A stretch of DNA of 8,045 nt from Acidobacteriaceae bacterium (GTDB lineage: Bacteria; Acidobacteriota; Terriglobia; Terriglobales; Acidobacteriaceae), in NCBI GenBank assembly GCA_027364815.1, contig DAHXOQ010000128.1, positions 1 through 8,045 on the forward strand, in the 5' to 3' direction. Positions 1 to 7,183 of the stretch are shown here, piece after piece. The notes under the pieces are model-generated. The model was not told the DNA's origin. It did no database searches and saw only the letters and a program-made list of their open reading frames with translations. The stretch's first letter is position 1, and every line of letters begins with the position of its first letter. The position numbers and the translations under genes are program-made.

Positions 1-57
1 CGATATCAGGAGTACAATCGCTCAGAAGCAGGGGAAAAGTTAAAGTTCCTGCGCTGA
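1..57 (+). CDS. Possible C-terminal tail of an upstream gene (partial)
   Basis: Frame 1 is open from the first base to a TGA at 55-57 and encodes 18 residues ending in EKLKFLR, a charged tail that looks like an ordinary protein C-terminus. It stops 22 nt before the nfeD start, a spacing typical of co-transcribed genes. The fragment is too short to identify. The other two forward frames give less protein-like translations. It could also be plain leader sequence of nfeD, so this is a weak call. Confidence 0.3.
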   Translation, partial: RYQEYNRSEAGEKLKFLR

Positions 58-79
58 AAATTACTTATAGGAGCACATC

Positions 80-1471
80 ATGCGCGCAAATCAATTTTTC
101 TCTCGCATCACAATGATCTTCGCCGCACTGCTCCTCACTTTGCCGATACTTCTCTCAGCTCAGGACAAGAAAATCGTTGCAACCCTTAGTTCGTCAGCTA
201 ACCAGCCAGTCAAAATTGACCGCCGCATCATCGACGACACGATTCAGCCCATCTCCGCTGGCCTGCTCGATCGCGCACTTGCTCAAGCCAACTCTGACGG
301 CGCCGCCGCACTCCTCATCGAGCTCGACACACCCGGCGGACTTCTGACTTCCACGCGCTCCATGACCGGCGCAATTTTTGCATCGCGCATTCCAGTTATC
401 GTCTACATCACACCCGCCGGGGCACGGGCAGGCTCGGCAGGCTTCTTCATTCTTGAAGCCTCTGACGTTGCTGTGATGGCACCCGGAACCAATGCCGGAG
501 CCGCGCATCCCGTTCCCACTACCGACAAGCCCGACGATGTGATGAGCCAGAAGATCATCAACGACACTGCTGCCTTCCTGCGCTCTTACGTCTCGCGTCG
601 AAATCGCAACTCCGAAGCCGCTGAAGCCGCCGTCAAAGAATCACACTCTTACACTGCAGAAGAAGCCCTCAGCTCGCATCTGATCGACTTTACCGCCTCA
701 AACGAAACCCAGCTTCTCAACACACTCGACAATCGCACCATCAGCCGCCTCGATGGTTCAACGGTCACCCTACACACTGCCAACGCGCAGATCGTTCCCA
801 TCGTTCCCACCTTGCGCGAGCGCATCCTGGGCTGGCTCGCTGATCCGAACATTGCGATCATCCTTCTCATCTGCGGCGCTCTCCTCATCTACCTTGAATT
901 CAACTCTCCCGGCACCATCGTCCCCGGAGCTCTCGGCACCGTGCTCGTCCTGCTTGCCATCTTTGCTTTCGATCTGCTACCCATCCACTACACATCCGTT
1001 CTGCTCATCATCGCCGGCTTTGCACTGATGGTTCTTGAAGCTAAATTCGGCGGCCACGGCGCGCTCGCAATCGCGGGAATTGTCTCCCTCGGCTTTGGCC
1101 TGCTTACGCTGGTTGATACGCCGACCCCAGAGCTACGCATCAGTCCCGCCGTCGCCTTCTCCGTCAGCGCGGCTTTCGGCATCATCACCGTTTTTCTCCT
1201 GCGCCTGGCCTGGCGCGCGCGGCAACGCAAATTCCGCCTCGGCTCCGATGCTGTCCTCGGTGACACTGGCACTGCGATGGAAGCCCTGAACCCGGCAGGT
1301 TCAGCACCGATGGGGCACATTCTCGTTGACGGAGAAATCTGGCTCGCCACTTCTGCTGTGCCGATTCCGGCAGGCACTCGCGTTCGCGTCCTTTCGAATG
1401 AACACAATACCCTCCACGTCACTGCGCTTCAAGGCAAATCGACACTCGATTCACCCGAAAATACCGCATAA
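80..1471 (+). CDS. nfeD: NfeD family membrane-bound serine protease
   Basis: A 463-residue full-length NfeD (ClpP-class, SppA-like) protein. Residues 1-27 form a signal peptide. Residues about 46-235 are the ClpP-fold protease domain, with the substrate-strand motif DTPGG at 83-87, the nucleophile Ser119 in AGSAG (118-121 core) and the presumed general base Lys158 in SQKII. This matches the Ser/Lys dyad known in the Pyrococcus 1510-N homologue. Residues about 254-378 contain four to five membrane segments, and residues about 385-450 form the C-terminal OB-fold NfeD domain. The start is supported by AGGAG at 69-73, 6 nt before ATG. Known family role: membrane quality control with a stomatin partner, which 1510-N cleaves near its C-terminus. 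The slipin gene follows directly, so the partnership is very likely here. Substrate in this organism is unknown. Stop is TAA. Confidence 0.93.
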   Translation: MRANQFFSRITMIFAALLLTLPILLSAQDKKIVATLSSSANQPVKIDRRIIDDTIQPISAGLLDRALAQANSDGAAALLIELDTPGGLLTSTRSMTGAIFASRIPVIVYITPAGARAGSAGFFILEASDVAVMAPGTNAGAAHPVPTTDKPDDVMSQKIINDTAAFLRSYVSRRNRNSEAAEAAVKESHSYTAEEALSSHLIDFTASNETQLLNTLDNRTISRLDGSTVTLHTANAQIVPIVPTLRERILGWLADPNIAIILLICGALLIYLEFNSPGTIVPGALGTVLVLLAIFAFDLLPIHYTSVLLIIAGFALMVLEAKFGGHGALAIAGIVSLGFGLLTLVDTPTPELRISPAVAFSVSAAFGIITVFLLRLAWRARQRKFRLGSDAVLGDTGTAMEALNPAGSAPMGHILVDGEIWLATSAVPIPAGTRVRVLSNEHNTLHVTALQGKSTLDSPENTA

Positions 1472-1507
1472 ATACACGCAATTATTCAACGTGAGAACCC
1501 GCGATTT

Positions 1508-1516
1508 TGTTACAAT
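1508..1516 (+). promoter_or_regulatory. Candidate extended -10 promoter for slipin gene
   Basis: TGTTACAAT matches the extended -10 consensus (TG-n-TATAAT) with one mismatch in the hexamer. It lies in the 69-nt gap between nfeD and the slipin gene. Transcription would start near 1523, leaving a short leader that still contains the ribosome binding site. There is no good -35 at 17 nt; TTCAAC at 1485-1490 is 20 nt away. It would let slipin and the SPOR gene be expressed apart from nfeD. Sequence-only and weak. Confidence 0.3.
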
Positions 1517-1525
1517 TTCACCTGA

Positions 1526-1532
1526 AAGAAGG
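1526..1532 (+). promoter_or_regulatory. Ribosome binding site setting the slipin start
   Basis: AAGAAGG, continuing as AAGAAGGTG, is a near-consensus Shine-Dalgarno 8 nt before ATG at 1541. It overlaps the alternative in-frame GTG at 1532, which therefore cannot be the start served by this site. ATG 1541 is preferred. Confidence 0.7.
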
Positions 1533-1540
1533 TGTACTCT

Positions 1541-2314
1541 ATGTCGCCTCTAGCGCCTCTGGTTTTTGTCGCCATCATTGTTCTCTATCTGATCAACTCC
1601 GTGAAGATTCTGCGTGAGTACGAGCGCGGCGTCATTTTCCGCCTCGGCAAAGCACTGCCTGAACCCAAAGGCCCGGGCATCATTCTCGTCTTCCGCCCCT
1701 TTGACCAGATCGTGCGCATCTCGCTGCGTCAAGAAGTTCTTGAAGTCGCCCCACAAGACATCATCACTCGCGACAACGTCACGCTCAAGGTCAACGCCGT
1801 GATTACCATGCGCGTTCTCAATCCCAATGACGCCGTCATCAAGGTTGCCAATTACGTCTACCAGACCTCGCAGTTTGCGCAGACCACTCTGCGTTCCGTC
1901 CTCGGTGAAGTCGAGCTCGACGAGCTCCTCAGCCATCGCGACAAATTGAACCTCAAAATTCAAACCATCATTGACCAGCGCACTGAACCCTTCGGCGTCA
2001 AGGTCGTCTCAGTTGAAGTCAAGCAGGTCGATCTTCCCGAGCAGATGACCCGCGCAATGGCCAAGCAGGCCGAGGCCGAGCGTGAAAAGCGCGCCAAAAT
2101 CATCCACGCCGAGGGCGAATTCAACGCCGCGCAGAAGCTCGTGGACGCCGCCGCTCTTCTGGCCACTCAACCGATGACCCTGCAACTGCGCTACCTGCAG
2201 ACCCTCACAGAAATCGGCGTCGAGAAGAACACAACCATTGTCTTCCCGCTGCCCATTGAACTGATGTCACTGCTCAACAAATTCACTGTCAGCAAACCTG
2301 AGGCTCTTAAATGA
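1541..2314 (+). CDS. Slipin / stomatin-like SPFH (band 7) protein
   Basis: A 257-residue prokaryotic slipin. Residues 4-23 are a hydrophobic N-terminal hairpin or anchor, followed by REYERGVIFRLGK (25-37), the typical opening of the SPFH/band-7 domain, which runs to about residue 170. The motif LPEQMTRAMAKQAEAERE (165-182) with the following KRAKIIHAEGE leads into the coiled-coil region characteristic of slipins. The C-terminal tail is short and mildly hydrophobic (FPLPIELMSLL). The family forms oligomeric rings or microdomains on the cytoplasmic membrane and is the usual operon partner of NfeD, whose protease can clip the slipin tail. The 69-nt gap from nfeD and the ATGA overlap with the next gene fit one operon. 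The ATG at 1541 is chosen over the GTG nine bases upstream because of the ribosome binding site position. Confidence 0.93.
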   Translation: MSPLAPLVFVAIIVLYLINSVKILREYERGVIFRLGKALPEPKGPGIILVFRPFDQIVRISLRQEVLEVAPQDIITRDNVTLKVNAVITMRVLNPNDAVIKVANYVYQTSQFAQTTLRSVLGEVELDELLSHRDKLNLKIQTIIDQRTEPFGVKVVSVEVKQVDLPEQMTRAMAKQAEAEREKRAKIIHAEGEFNAAQKLVDAAALLATQPMTLQLRYLQTLTEIGVEKNTTIVFPLPIELMSLLNKFTVSKPEALK

Positions 2315-3069
2315 TTCTTGATCTTGAACCCGTCCGTGAAGAGAAGAATGAAAGGAAAGATCGCGCTGAGAGGGATTCCTCTTTCGGTGGGTTGATGATC
2401 TCCATCCTCGTTATCGTTCTTCTCATCGCTTGCGGCACCTCCTTCGGCATTGGATACGCCGTCGGCCACTATTTCACGCCGCCCTATGTCGACAAGCCAT
2501 CAGTCCAGACAGCCGCAGTAACTCCGGCTCCCGCGACAGTAGTGCCGTTAGCGGCAGCAGGAGCAACACAGGCCAGTGTCGCTCCGTTCGCCACTACAAC
2601 CTCAATGTCCGGCGTCTCAAGGCCACCTGCGCCAACGCCTACCCCCGCAGCCAAGGCTGCAGTCGCTCAAGTAGCCCACGCCAAACCCTCCGCGAGCCAA
2701 TCTGCCAAGAGCAAGCCTTCGCCCTCCTTCAAAGAGAAGCACTCCCCTCCACATGGTGCAGCCTTTGCACACAACAGCAACCCGGCGCGTGGAGCCGATC
2801 CATTCAGTCACCTGATCTCGAATCCTAACTACGGAATGGAATCCTCTTCGTCCTCGCATCAGCCCATGGTTCAGGTTGCGGTCCTCACGCGTGATGAAGA
2901 CGCTTCCGTTCTCATTGACGCATTGAGCCGCCACGGCTACTCGGCCTCATCTACTCGCGAATCCGATCACCGCATCCACATCCGCCTCGGTCCTTTCTCC
3001 TCACGCACCGATGCTTCGGCGATGCGCGACAAGCTTCTCAACGACGGTTACAACGCGGTAGTTCAATAA
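2311..3069 (+). CDS. Single-pass membrane protein with C-terminal SPOR domain
   Basis: A 252-residue protein of three parts. Residues 1-26 are a highly charged cytoplasmic segment, 27-51 one transmembrane helix, and about 57-180 a low-complexity linker rich in Ala, Pro, Ser, Thr and Lys. Residues about 185-252 form a SPOR-like fold with two alpha/beta halves (VQVAVL...LIDALSRHGY and IRLGPFSS...KLLNDGY). The RLGPF motif before the second helix is the classic SPOR mark. SPOR domains bind glycan strands stripped of stem peptides and commonly direct proteins to the septum. An N-in/C-out topology with a periplasmic linker fits that. LIAC at 38-41 resembles a lipobox, but the hydrophobic run continues past the Cys, so an anchor is more likely than a lipoprotein. 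The start overlaps the slipin stop (ATGA), implying translational coupling. The domain call is solid; the specific role is unknown. Confidence 0.85.
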   Translation: MILDLEPVREEKNERKDRAERDSSFGGLMISILVIVLLIACGTSFGIGYAVGHYFTPPYVDKPSVQTAAVTPAPATVVPLAAAGATQASVAPFATTTSMSGVSRPPAPTPTPAAKAAVAQVAHAKPSASQSAKSKPSPSFKEKHSPPHGAAFAHNSNPARGADPFSHLISNPNYGMESSSSSHQPMVQVAVLTRDEDASVLIDALSRHGYSASSTRESDHRIHIRLGPFSSRTDASAMRDKLLNDGYNAVVQ

Positions 3070-3104
3070 TTCAGCGAGTTGGCGAGGCTTCTATCAACGG
3101 AGGC

Positions 3105-3145
3105 AAAAGAAAAATCCCCCGGCATATGCGCCGGGGGATTTTTTT
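3105..3145. terminator. Bidirectional intrinsic terminator between convergent operons
   Basis: A perfect 13-bp stem (AAAATCCCCCGGC at 3111-3123 with its complement at 3130-3142) closes a 6-nt loop. On the + strand the stem runs into seven T (3139-3145), serving the SPOR gene that ends at 3069. On the - strand the A-rich stretch 3105-3114 becomes a U-tract, serving the acyltransferase gene that ends at 3180. This is the only notable element in the 110-nt intergenic region. Confidence 0.93.
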
Positions 3146-3179
3146 GTTCTCGATTGAAATTGAATCATTCACTCATTCA

Positions 3180-3890
3180 TCACGCGCGCATCCACTCCGG
3201 CAATCCTGATGCAATCGCGCTGCGCACCGCCTGCATCAGATCTTCACGCGATTGAAAATCCTTCGGCTCAATCGGAGAATGAAATTCAATTCGCGCCGTT
3301 CCGGGATAAATCTTTGAACTCCCCTTGCGCATCATCTTCTCCGTTCCCGAAATCGAAACCGGAATGCACGGCGCGCCCGTCTCCATAGCAAGGAAGAAGG
3401 GTCCTTTCTTGAACGGCAGCAACCGCCCATCACGCGAGCGTGTTCCTTCAACAAAGATCGAGATGTGAATTCCATCGGCAAGCACTTTGCCTGCCAACCT
3501 GATGCTTTCCTTCGCACCCTCTACCGCCCCTGATCGATCAACGGGGATGAACCTCGCCTTCCTCATCCCGTAACCAAGAAGCGGAATCTTCATTAAGCTC
3601 TTCTTCAGCAGCGCCGAGGTGCGACCGGGCAACTTGGGTAACAGCACTGGAGGATCCAGATTCGAAACGTGGTTGGACATGAAAATGCACGCGCGATCCT
3701 TGGGAATACGATCCAATCCCACAACCTCAATGCGAATCCCTCCCAGCCACAGTCCGGCTTGCGCAATCCATTGCGTCGCGTGATAGAGCGGCATGACGTT
3801 GCCGCTGATATAGGTCCACGAACACAATACAATTCCCGTCGGAATGCCCAGCACAAGAAATGTAATCAGTATCGTCAAAGCGGAGATCAT
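3180..3890 (-). CDS. plsC: 1-acyl-sn-glycerol-3-phosphate acyltransferase (PlsC family)
   Basis: A 236-residue acyltransferase of the PlsC/LPAAT family, full length for the bacterial type. Residues about 4-28 form an N-terminal membrane helix. All four family blocks are visible: the catalytic NHxxxxD motif NHVSNLD (His74, Asp79), RFIPVDR (113-119), FVEGTRS (146-152) that binds the glycerol phosphate, and IPVSISGT (176-183). The known reaction adds an acyl chain to lysophosphatidic acid to give phosphatidic acid at the inner membrane. Related acyltransferases with other acceptors (ornithine lipids, for example) share these blocks, so the substrate is inferred. The start overlaps the mpl stop by 4 nt (ATGA at 3887-3890), making it the last gene of the - strand operon. 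The shared terminator follows. Confidence 0.9.
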   Translation of the reverse strand: MISALTILITFLVLGIPTGIVLCSWTYISGNVMPLYHATQWIAQAGLWLGGIRIEVVGLDRIPKDRACIFMSNHVSNLDPPVLLPKLPGRTSALLKKSLMKIPLLGYGMRKARFIPVDRSGAVEGAKESIRLAGKVLADGIHISIFVEGTRSRDGRLLPFKKGPFFLAMETGAPCIPVSISGTEKMMRKGSSKIYPGTARIEFHSPIEPKDFQSREDLMQAVRSAIASGLPEWMRA

Positions 3891-5320
3891 CTCTTGCCCT
3901 CCACTAATCTCAGGGGGAGTTTTTCATAGATGCCGTCAAACCCACCATTGGAGAGAATCGCGACCACATCTCCGCTCTTCACCGCGGGTGCAACCGCATC
4001 CAGAATCGCATCTACATTCGCGCAAAGCCGCGCATGCGTCCCTTTTGCATTCACCGCCGCAATTACTTCGGCAGCATCCAAGCGCTCGGCTTCGGGAATT
4101 CGCTCCACCTGGTAGACGGCGTCCATCACCACCTCATCGGCTTCGCAAAGACTCTCAATGAGCGCATCCGCAAGCACCTTCCTGCGCAGCGTATTCGATC
4201 GCGGTTCCAGGATTGCCCACAGTTTTCCACTTGCACTTAAACTTGGGTACGCTGAACGCAACGCACGCAGCGTCTGCTGAATCGCGGTAGGATGATGCGC
4301 AAAATCATCAATCACCGTCACGCCATCCACAACCGCGCGCACTTCAAGCCGCCGCTTCACACTTTTAAAGTTTTTGAGCGCAGCAACAATCGCCGCCTTC
4401 TCCACACCGCGCCGCGCCGCCAACGCCGCAGCCGCCGTCGCATTCAACGCATTGTGTTCGCCCGCCAAACTCATCTCGAGCTCTGCCCATAGTGCGCCCG
4501 TGTGCCAAACTTCCCAGCGTGAAACTCCATCTTCATGGCACAGATTTCTGATTCGCCAATCCGCACCCTCGCTGAATCCATAGCGCTCCACCGCACAGAA
4601 TGCTTTCTCCACGCACTCGCTCACTTCAGCGCTTCCATCGTAAGCAATAATCAGCCCGCGCCTCGGCACCAGATTCACGAGTCGTTTGAATGCAATCTTC
4701 ACCGCTGCAAGATCCGCGTAAATATCTGCGTGGTCAAACTCAACATGCGTCAAAATAAGCGCGTCAGGAAAGTAATGCAGAAACTTCGGCCCCTTATCAA
4801 AAAAAGCCGTGTCGTACTCATCGCCCTCAATGATGAATGTCTGCGTCTCGCGCAATTGAAAACTCGTCCCAAAATTTTCAGCCACACCGCCAATCAAAAA
4901 GCTCGGCGCCAGCTCAGGCTTCGCAGCGGAAGCAACCTCAAAGATCCACGCCAGCATGCTTGTCGTCGTCGTCTTGCCGTGAGTACCCGCCACCACCAGC
5001 GAATCACGTCCGCGCAGAAACTCCTCGCGCACCACGGCCGCCATCGAAGTGAAATTCAAGTGCGCATCCAGCACACGCTCCACCTCGGGATTACCGCGCG
5101 AAAGCGCATTTCCAATCACGACCAGATCCGGACGAGGTTCAAGATTCGCTTCCGCATACGGCTCGCTCACTGCAATCCCCAACTCGCGCAGTTGGTCGCT
5201 CATCGGCGGATACGCCGCATGATCAGAGCCAGTAATACGATGCCCCTTCAGTTGCAGCAATCCAGCCAGCGAGGCCATCGCCGTTCCGCAAATCCCGCTC
5301 AAGTGAATATGTTTAGTCAT
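3887..5320 (-). CDS. mpl: UDP-N-acetylmuramate:L-Ala-gamma-D-Glu-meso-DAP ligase (Mpl)
   Basis: A 477-residue Mur-ligase family protein that matches Mpl rather than MurC. Cytoplasmic Mpl joins the recycled tripeptide L-Ala-gamma-D-Glu-meso-DAP to UDP-MurNAc with ATP hydrolysis, short-cutting de novo murein precursor synthesis. Visible motifs are the N-terminal HLSGICGTAM (6-15) that binds UDP, the P-loop GTHGKTTTT (112-120), the Mpl-type EGDEYDTAFFDK (165-176), EFDHADIY (194-201), GEHNALNA (287-294), DDFAHHPTA (338-346), EPRSNTLRR (372-380) and SNGGFDGIYEKL (457-468). I start at ATG 5318-5320 because the family begins a few residues before the IHLSGICG strand. An in-frame ATG at 5353 would add 11 residues unlike the family, and neither start has a strong Shine-Dalgarno. 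The gap to ldcA is 55 nt. The stop overlaps the plsC start. Confidence 0.94.
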   Translation of the reverse strand: MTKHIHLSGICGTAMASLAGLLQLKGHRITGSDHAAYPPMSDQLRELGIAVSEPYAEANLEPRPDLVVIGNALSRGNPEVERVLDAHLNFTSMAAVVREEFLRGRDSLVVAGTHGKTTTTSMLAWIFEVASAAKPELAPSFLIGGVAENFGTSFQLRETQTFIIEGDEYDTAFFDKGPKFLHYFPDALILTHVEFDHADIYADLAAVKIAFKRLVNLVPRRGLIIAYDGSAEVSECVEKAFCAVERYGFSEGADWRIRNLCHEDGVSRWEVWHTGALWAELEMSLAGEHNALNATAAAALAARRGVEKAAIVAALKNFKSVKRRLEVRAVVDGVTVIDDFAHHPTAIQQTLRALRSAYPSLSASGKLWAILEPRSNTLRRKVLADALIESLCEADEVVMDAVYQVERIPEAERLDAAEVIAAVNAKGTHARLCANVDAILDAVAPAVKSGDVVAILSNGGFDGIYEKLPLRLVEGKR

Positions 5321-5375
5321 CTTCAGATTTTTTCTTTCATTAACCGCAAACATTTTTGAATTTTTCTAAACCAGC

Positions 5376-6347
5376 TCATCCAACCGCGCCTTCGAGCATC
5401 TCAAGCTCAGCACTCGTCTCACTCATCTTCAATCGCGACTTCACGCCAAATGTCAGCGTCACATTCTCGCGTGTCACATGACCGCTCCGAAGTCCCATCG
5501 CAATCGGTCCGTCAAACCCGTCGAAGAAGCGCAGAATTACCTCTTCAAGTTGCCCGCCAACTCCTGATCCAACCCGTTCGAGCGATTCCCCAGCCGCTAC
5601 GCAACCGAGCATCTCGCCAAAAACAATTCCGCGCACGCCCTCAAACTTCCCCGCTGCGCGCATCTGCCAAAGCATGCGATCAATCTGGTATGGCTTCGCT
5701 CCCACATCTTCCAGAAACAACAATTTTCCTTCCGTCTCCGGCTCATACGGAGTTCCAAGCATCGCAACCATAATGCTCAGGCAACCGCCATAGAGAACGC
5801 CCTCCGCATTTCCACTCCTGAGCGAACGCAATCCCTCATCCACACCCAGGCTGTATGGATCACCCTTCAACGCGGCGCGAAAACTTGCCTCGTGCACACC
5901 ATTCTCAACCGCAAAATCAGCAGCCGCCATCGGTCCATGAAAAGCCGGCAATCTCAACCGGTCCAGCAAATGCAATTGCATACCCGTCAAATCGCTGTAA
6001 CAAAAAAACGGTTTTGGATTCTGCACAATCAAATCCAGATCCAAACCCTCCAACAAATAATTCGAACCATAGCCACCGCGCACCGCGAAGATCGCCTGCG
6101 TCTCCTCATCTGCAAAGGCCGCATGCAAATCTGCCAGCCGCTCTTCATGCGTCCCTGCAAAAAATGAGGGTCCGCGCTTGCGCGCATTCTCACCAAGCCG
6201 CGGCTCAAACCCAAATCCGTAAAGCGCCTCAACACCGCGCTGAAGACGCGCGTCAATTGCGTAGGATGCGGGCGCAATCACGCTTACCGCCGGAGACTCC
6301 ATCTCGACTGCTTCAACCCGTCGCGGTTTTTTGAGCTCACTACTCAT
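5376..6347 (-). CDS. ldcA: LD-carboxypeptidase, peptidase family S66 (LdcA/MccF type)
   Basis: A 323-residue S66 serine peptidase of normal family length with no signal peptide, so cytoplasmic. The N-terminal strand reads SVIAPAS (22-28). The nucleophile elbow region RGGYGS (90-95) is followed by CYSDLT with the likely catalytic Ser118. Glu213 in FLEDVG and His290 in RSGHV complete the expected Ser-Glu-His set. LdcA removes the terminal D-Ala from murein tetrapeptides during recycling, giving the tripeptide that Mpl (next gene) uses. MccF-like microcin self-immunity is the alternative for this fold, but the mpl neighbour favours recycling. The start at ATG 6345-6347 is chosen over an upstream in-frame ATG at 6419 because it overlaps the dapF stop (ATGA 6344-6347), has GGAG at 6358-6361, and the extra 24 residues are really dapF sequence in another frame. 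Confidence 0.9.
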   Translation of the reverse strand: MSSELKKPRRVEAVEMESPAVSVIAPASYAIDARLQRGVEALYGFGFEPRLGENARKRGPSFFAGTHEERLADLHAAFADEETQAIFAVRGGYGSNYLLEGLDLDLIVQNPKPFFCYSDLTGMQLHLLDRLRLPAFHGPMAAADFAVENGVHEASFRAALKGDPYSLGVDEGLRSLRSGNAEGVLYGGCLSIMVAMLGTPYEPETEGKLLFLEDVGAKPYQIDRMLWQMRAAGKFEGVRGIVFGEMLGCVAAGESLERVGSGVGGQLEEVILRFFDGFDGPIAMGLRSGHVTRENVTLTFGVKSRLKMSETSAELEMLEGAVG

Positions 6348-7183
6348 CCAATAAATTCTCCACGTGCAATCAGCGTTGCCGGGCCTGTCAAAAACAACTC
6401 CGCACCAACACCCGCCCACTCCACCTTTTGCGGCCCACCCGGCGAAAGCACCTTTAGTGGTGACTCAGCCAACTGATGCGCAAACGCGGCAACAGCACTC
6501 GCCGAGGTTCCCGACCCTGATGAATGTGTCGGCCCTACTCAGCGCTCAAAGATGCGCATCTCAATTTCACTCCTGCTCTTTACGCGCACAAACTCCACAT
6601 TTGTCTGCTCGGGAAAATCCTTGTGCGTGCAAATCTCCGCGCCCACGCTCTGCCACGTGCGCCCCGCCACAGCAAAATCATCGCTCTCCAGCAAAACTAC
6701 AAACTGCGGGTTTCCCATAGAGATCGCCAATCCACTCACGCTCGATCCGTCGCTGAGTTGAACAGTCTTCGGCTTCAACTCCGGCACACCCATCCCGGTT
6801 CGCACCCTGACAGAATGTATTGCGCCATCCAGTTTTTCTATCGCTTCAATCTTGCCCACACGCAAACCCGCATCGGTCTCAATTGCAAGCTCGTCGCCGA
6901 TCTTCGAATCAAGCTCCGCAGCCATCCACGCCGCAACGCATCGCGTGCCATTGCCGCTGATCTCTGCAACCGAACCATCGGCATTGTGCAGGCGAATTCT
7001 TCCTGCTTTCGCGCGATTTTCCCCCTCAATCCACGTAAAGAATTCCACCCCATCGGCGCCCACACCGGTATTGCGCTCGCACAATGTACGCGTCAACGCG
7101 GCGTGATCACGCCCTGCCGCGTCAGATTCCAACACGATCAAAAAATCGTTCCCGCAACCATGTGCCTTTGTAAATCGAATCAC
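6344..7183 (-). pseudogene. dapF: Diaminopimelate epimerase homologue interrupted by an in-frame TGA
   Basis: Read through, this is a 279-residue DapF, the normal length, but codon 215 (6539-6541) is TGA. Before it lie HGCGNDF (8-14), GVGADGVE (40-47), NADG (67-70), GNGTRC (77-82), SMGNPQFV (155-162) and FER (212-214). After it the same frame continues with VGPTHSSGSG (216-225), a PGG turn (248-250) and LTGPA (265-269), ending at the ATGA overlap with ldcA. The TGA replaces the conserved Gly of ER-G-(A/V)GET; GGA to TGA is one base. Unless the base is an error or the stop is read through, the 214-residue product lacks the C-terminal catalytic half-site. Separately, the positions of both catalytic cysteines (H. 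influenzae Cys73 and Cys217) are Ser76 and Ser222. The start is GTG at 7183 with GGAGG at 7188-7192, overlapping the mgtC stop (GTGA). The normal role is LL-DAP to meso-DAP conversion. Confidence 0.85.

Noticed and set aside
2419..2434. Lipobox-like LIAC in the SPOR protein
   Set aside because: The hydrophobic helix continues about 10 residues past the Cys and the N-terminal region is long and acid-rich, which fits a transmembrane anchor better than a lipoprotein signal.
4535..5359. A 274-codon + strand open frame opposite mpl
   Set aside because: It is entirely antisense to the unmistakable mpl gene. Its translation is rich in Arg, His, Gln and Ser with no domain features, as expected for a shadow frame in GC-rich DNA.
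5855..6334. A 159-codon + strand open frame opposite ldcA
   Set aside because: It is antisense to a well-supported S66 peptidase; the translation is dominated by Pro, Gln, His, Ser and Asn with no recognisable fold.
6348..6419. A 24-residue N-terminal extension of LdcA starting at 6419
   Set aside because: This stretch is the out-of-frame 3' end of dapF. The extension contains several Cys and Trp unlike the family, and ATG 6347 has a ribosome binding site and the ATGA overlap.
6539..6541. UGA as selenocysteine in DapF, with a possible downstream hairpin (CCGAC 6528-6532 with GTCGG 6511-6515)
   Set aside because: The UGA is at the conserved Gly position, not at either catalytic Cys position, and the stem is only 5 bp with no convincing SECIS shape.
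6344..7183. Alternative genetic code with UGA = Gly (as in Gracilibacteria/SR1)
   Set aside because: UGA is the clean stop of slipin, plsC, mpl, ldcA and mgtC, several within tight ATGA/GTGA overlaps, and no other gene here contains an in-frame UGA.
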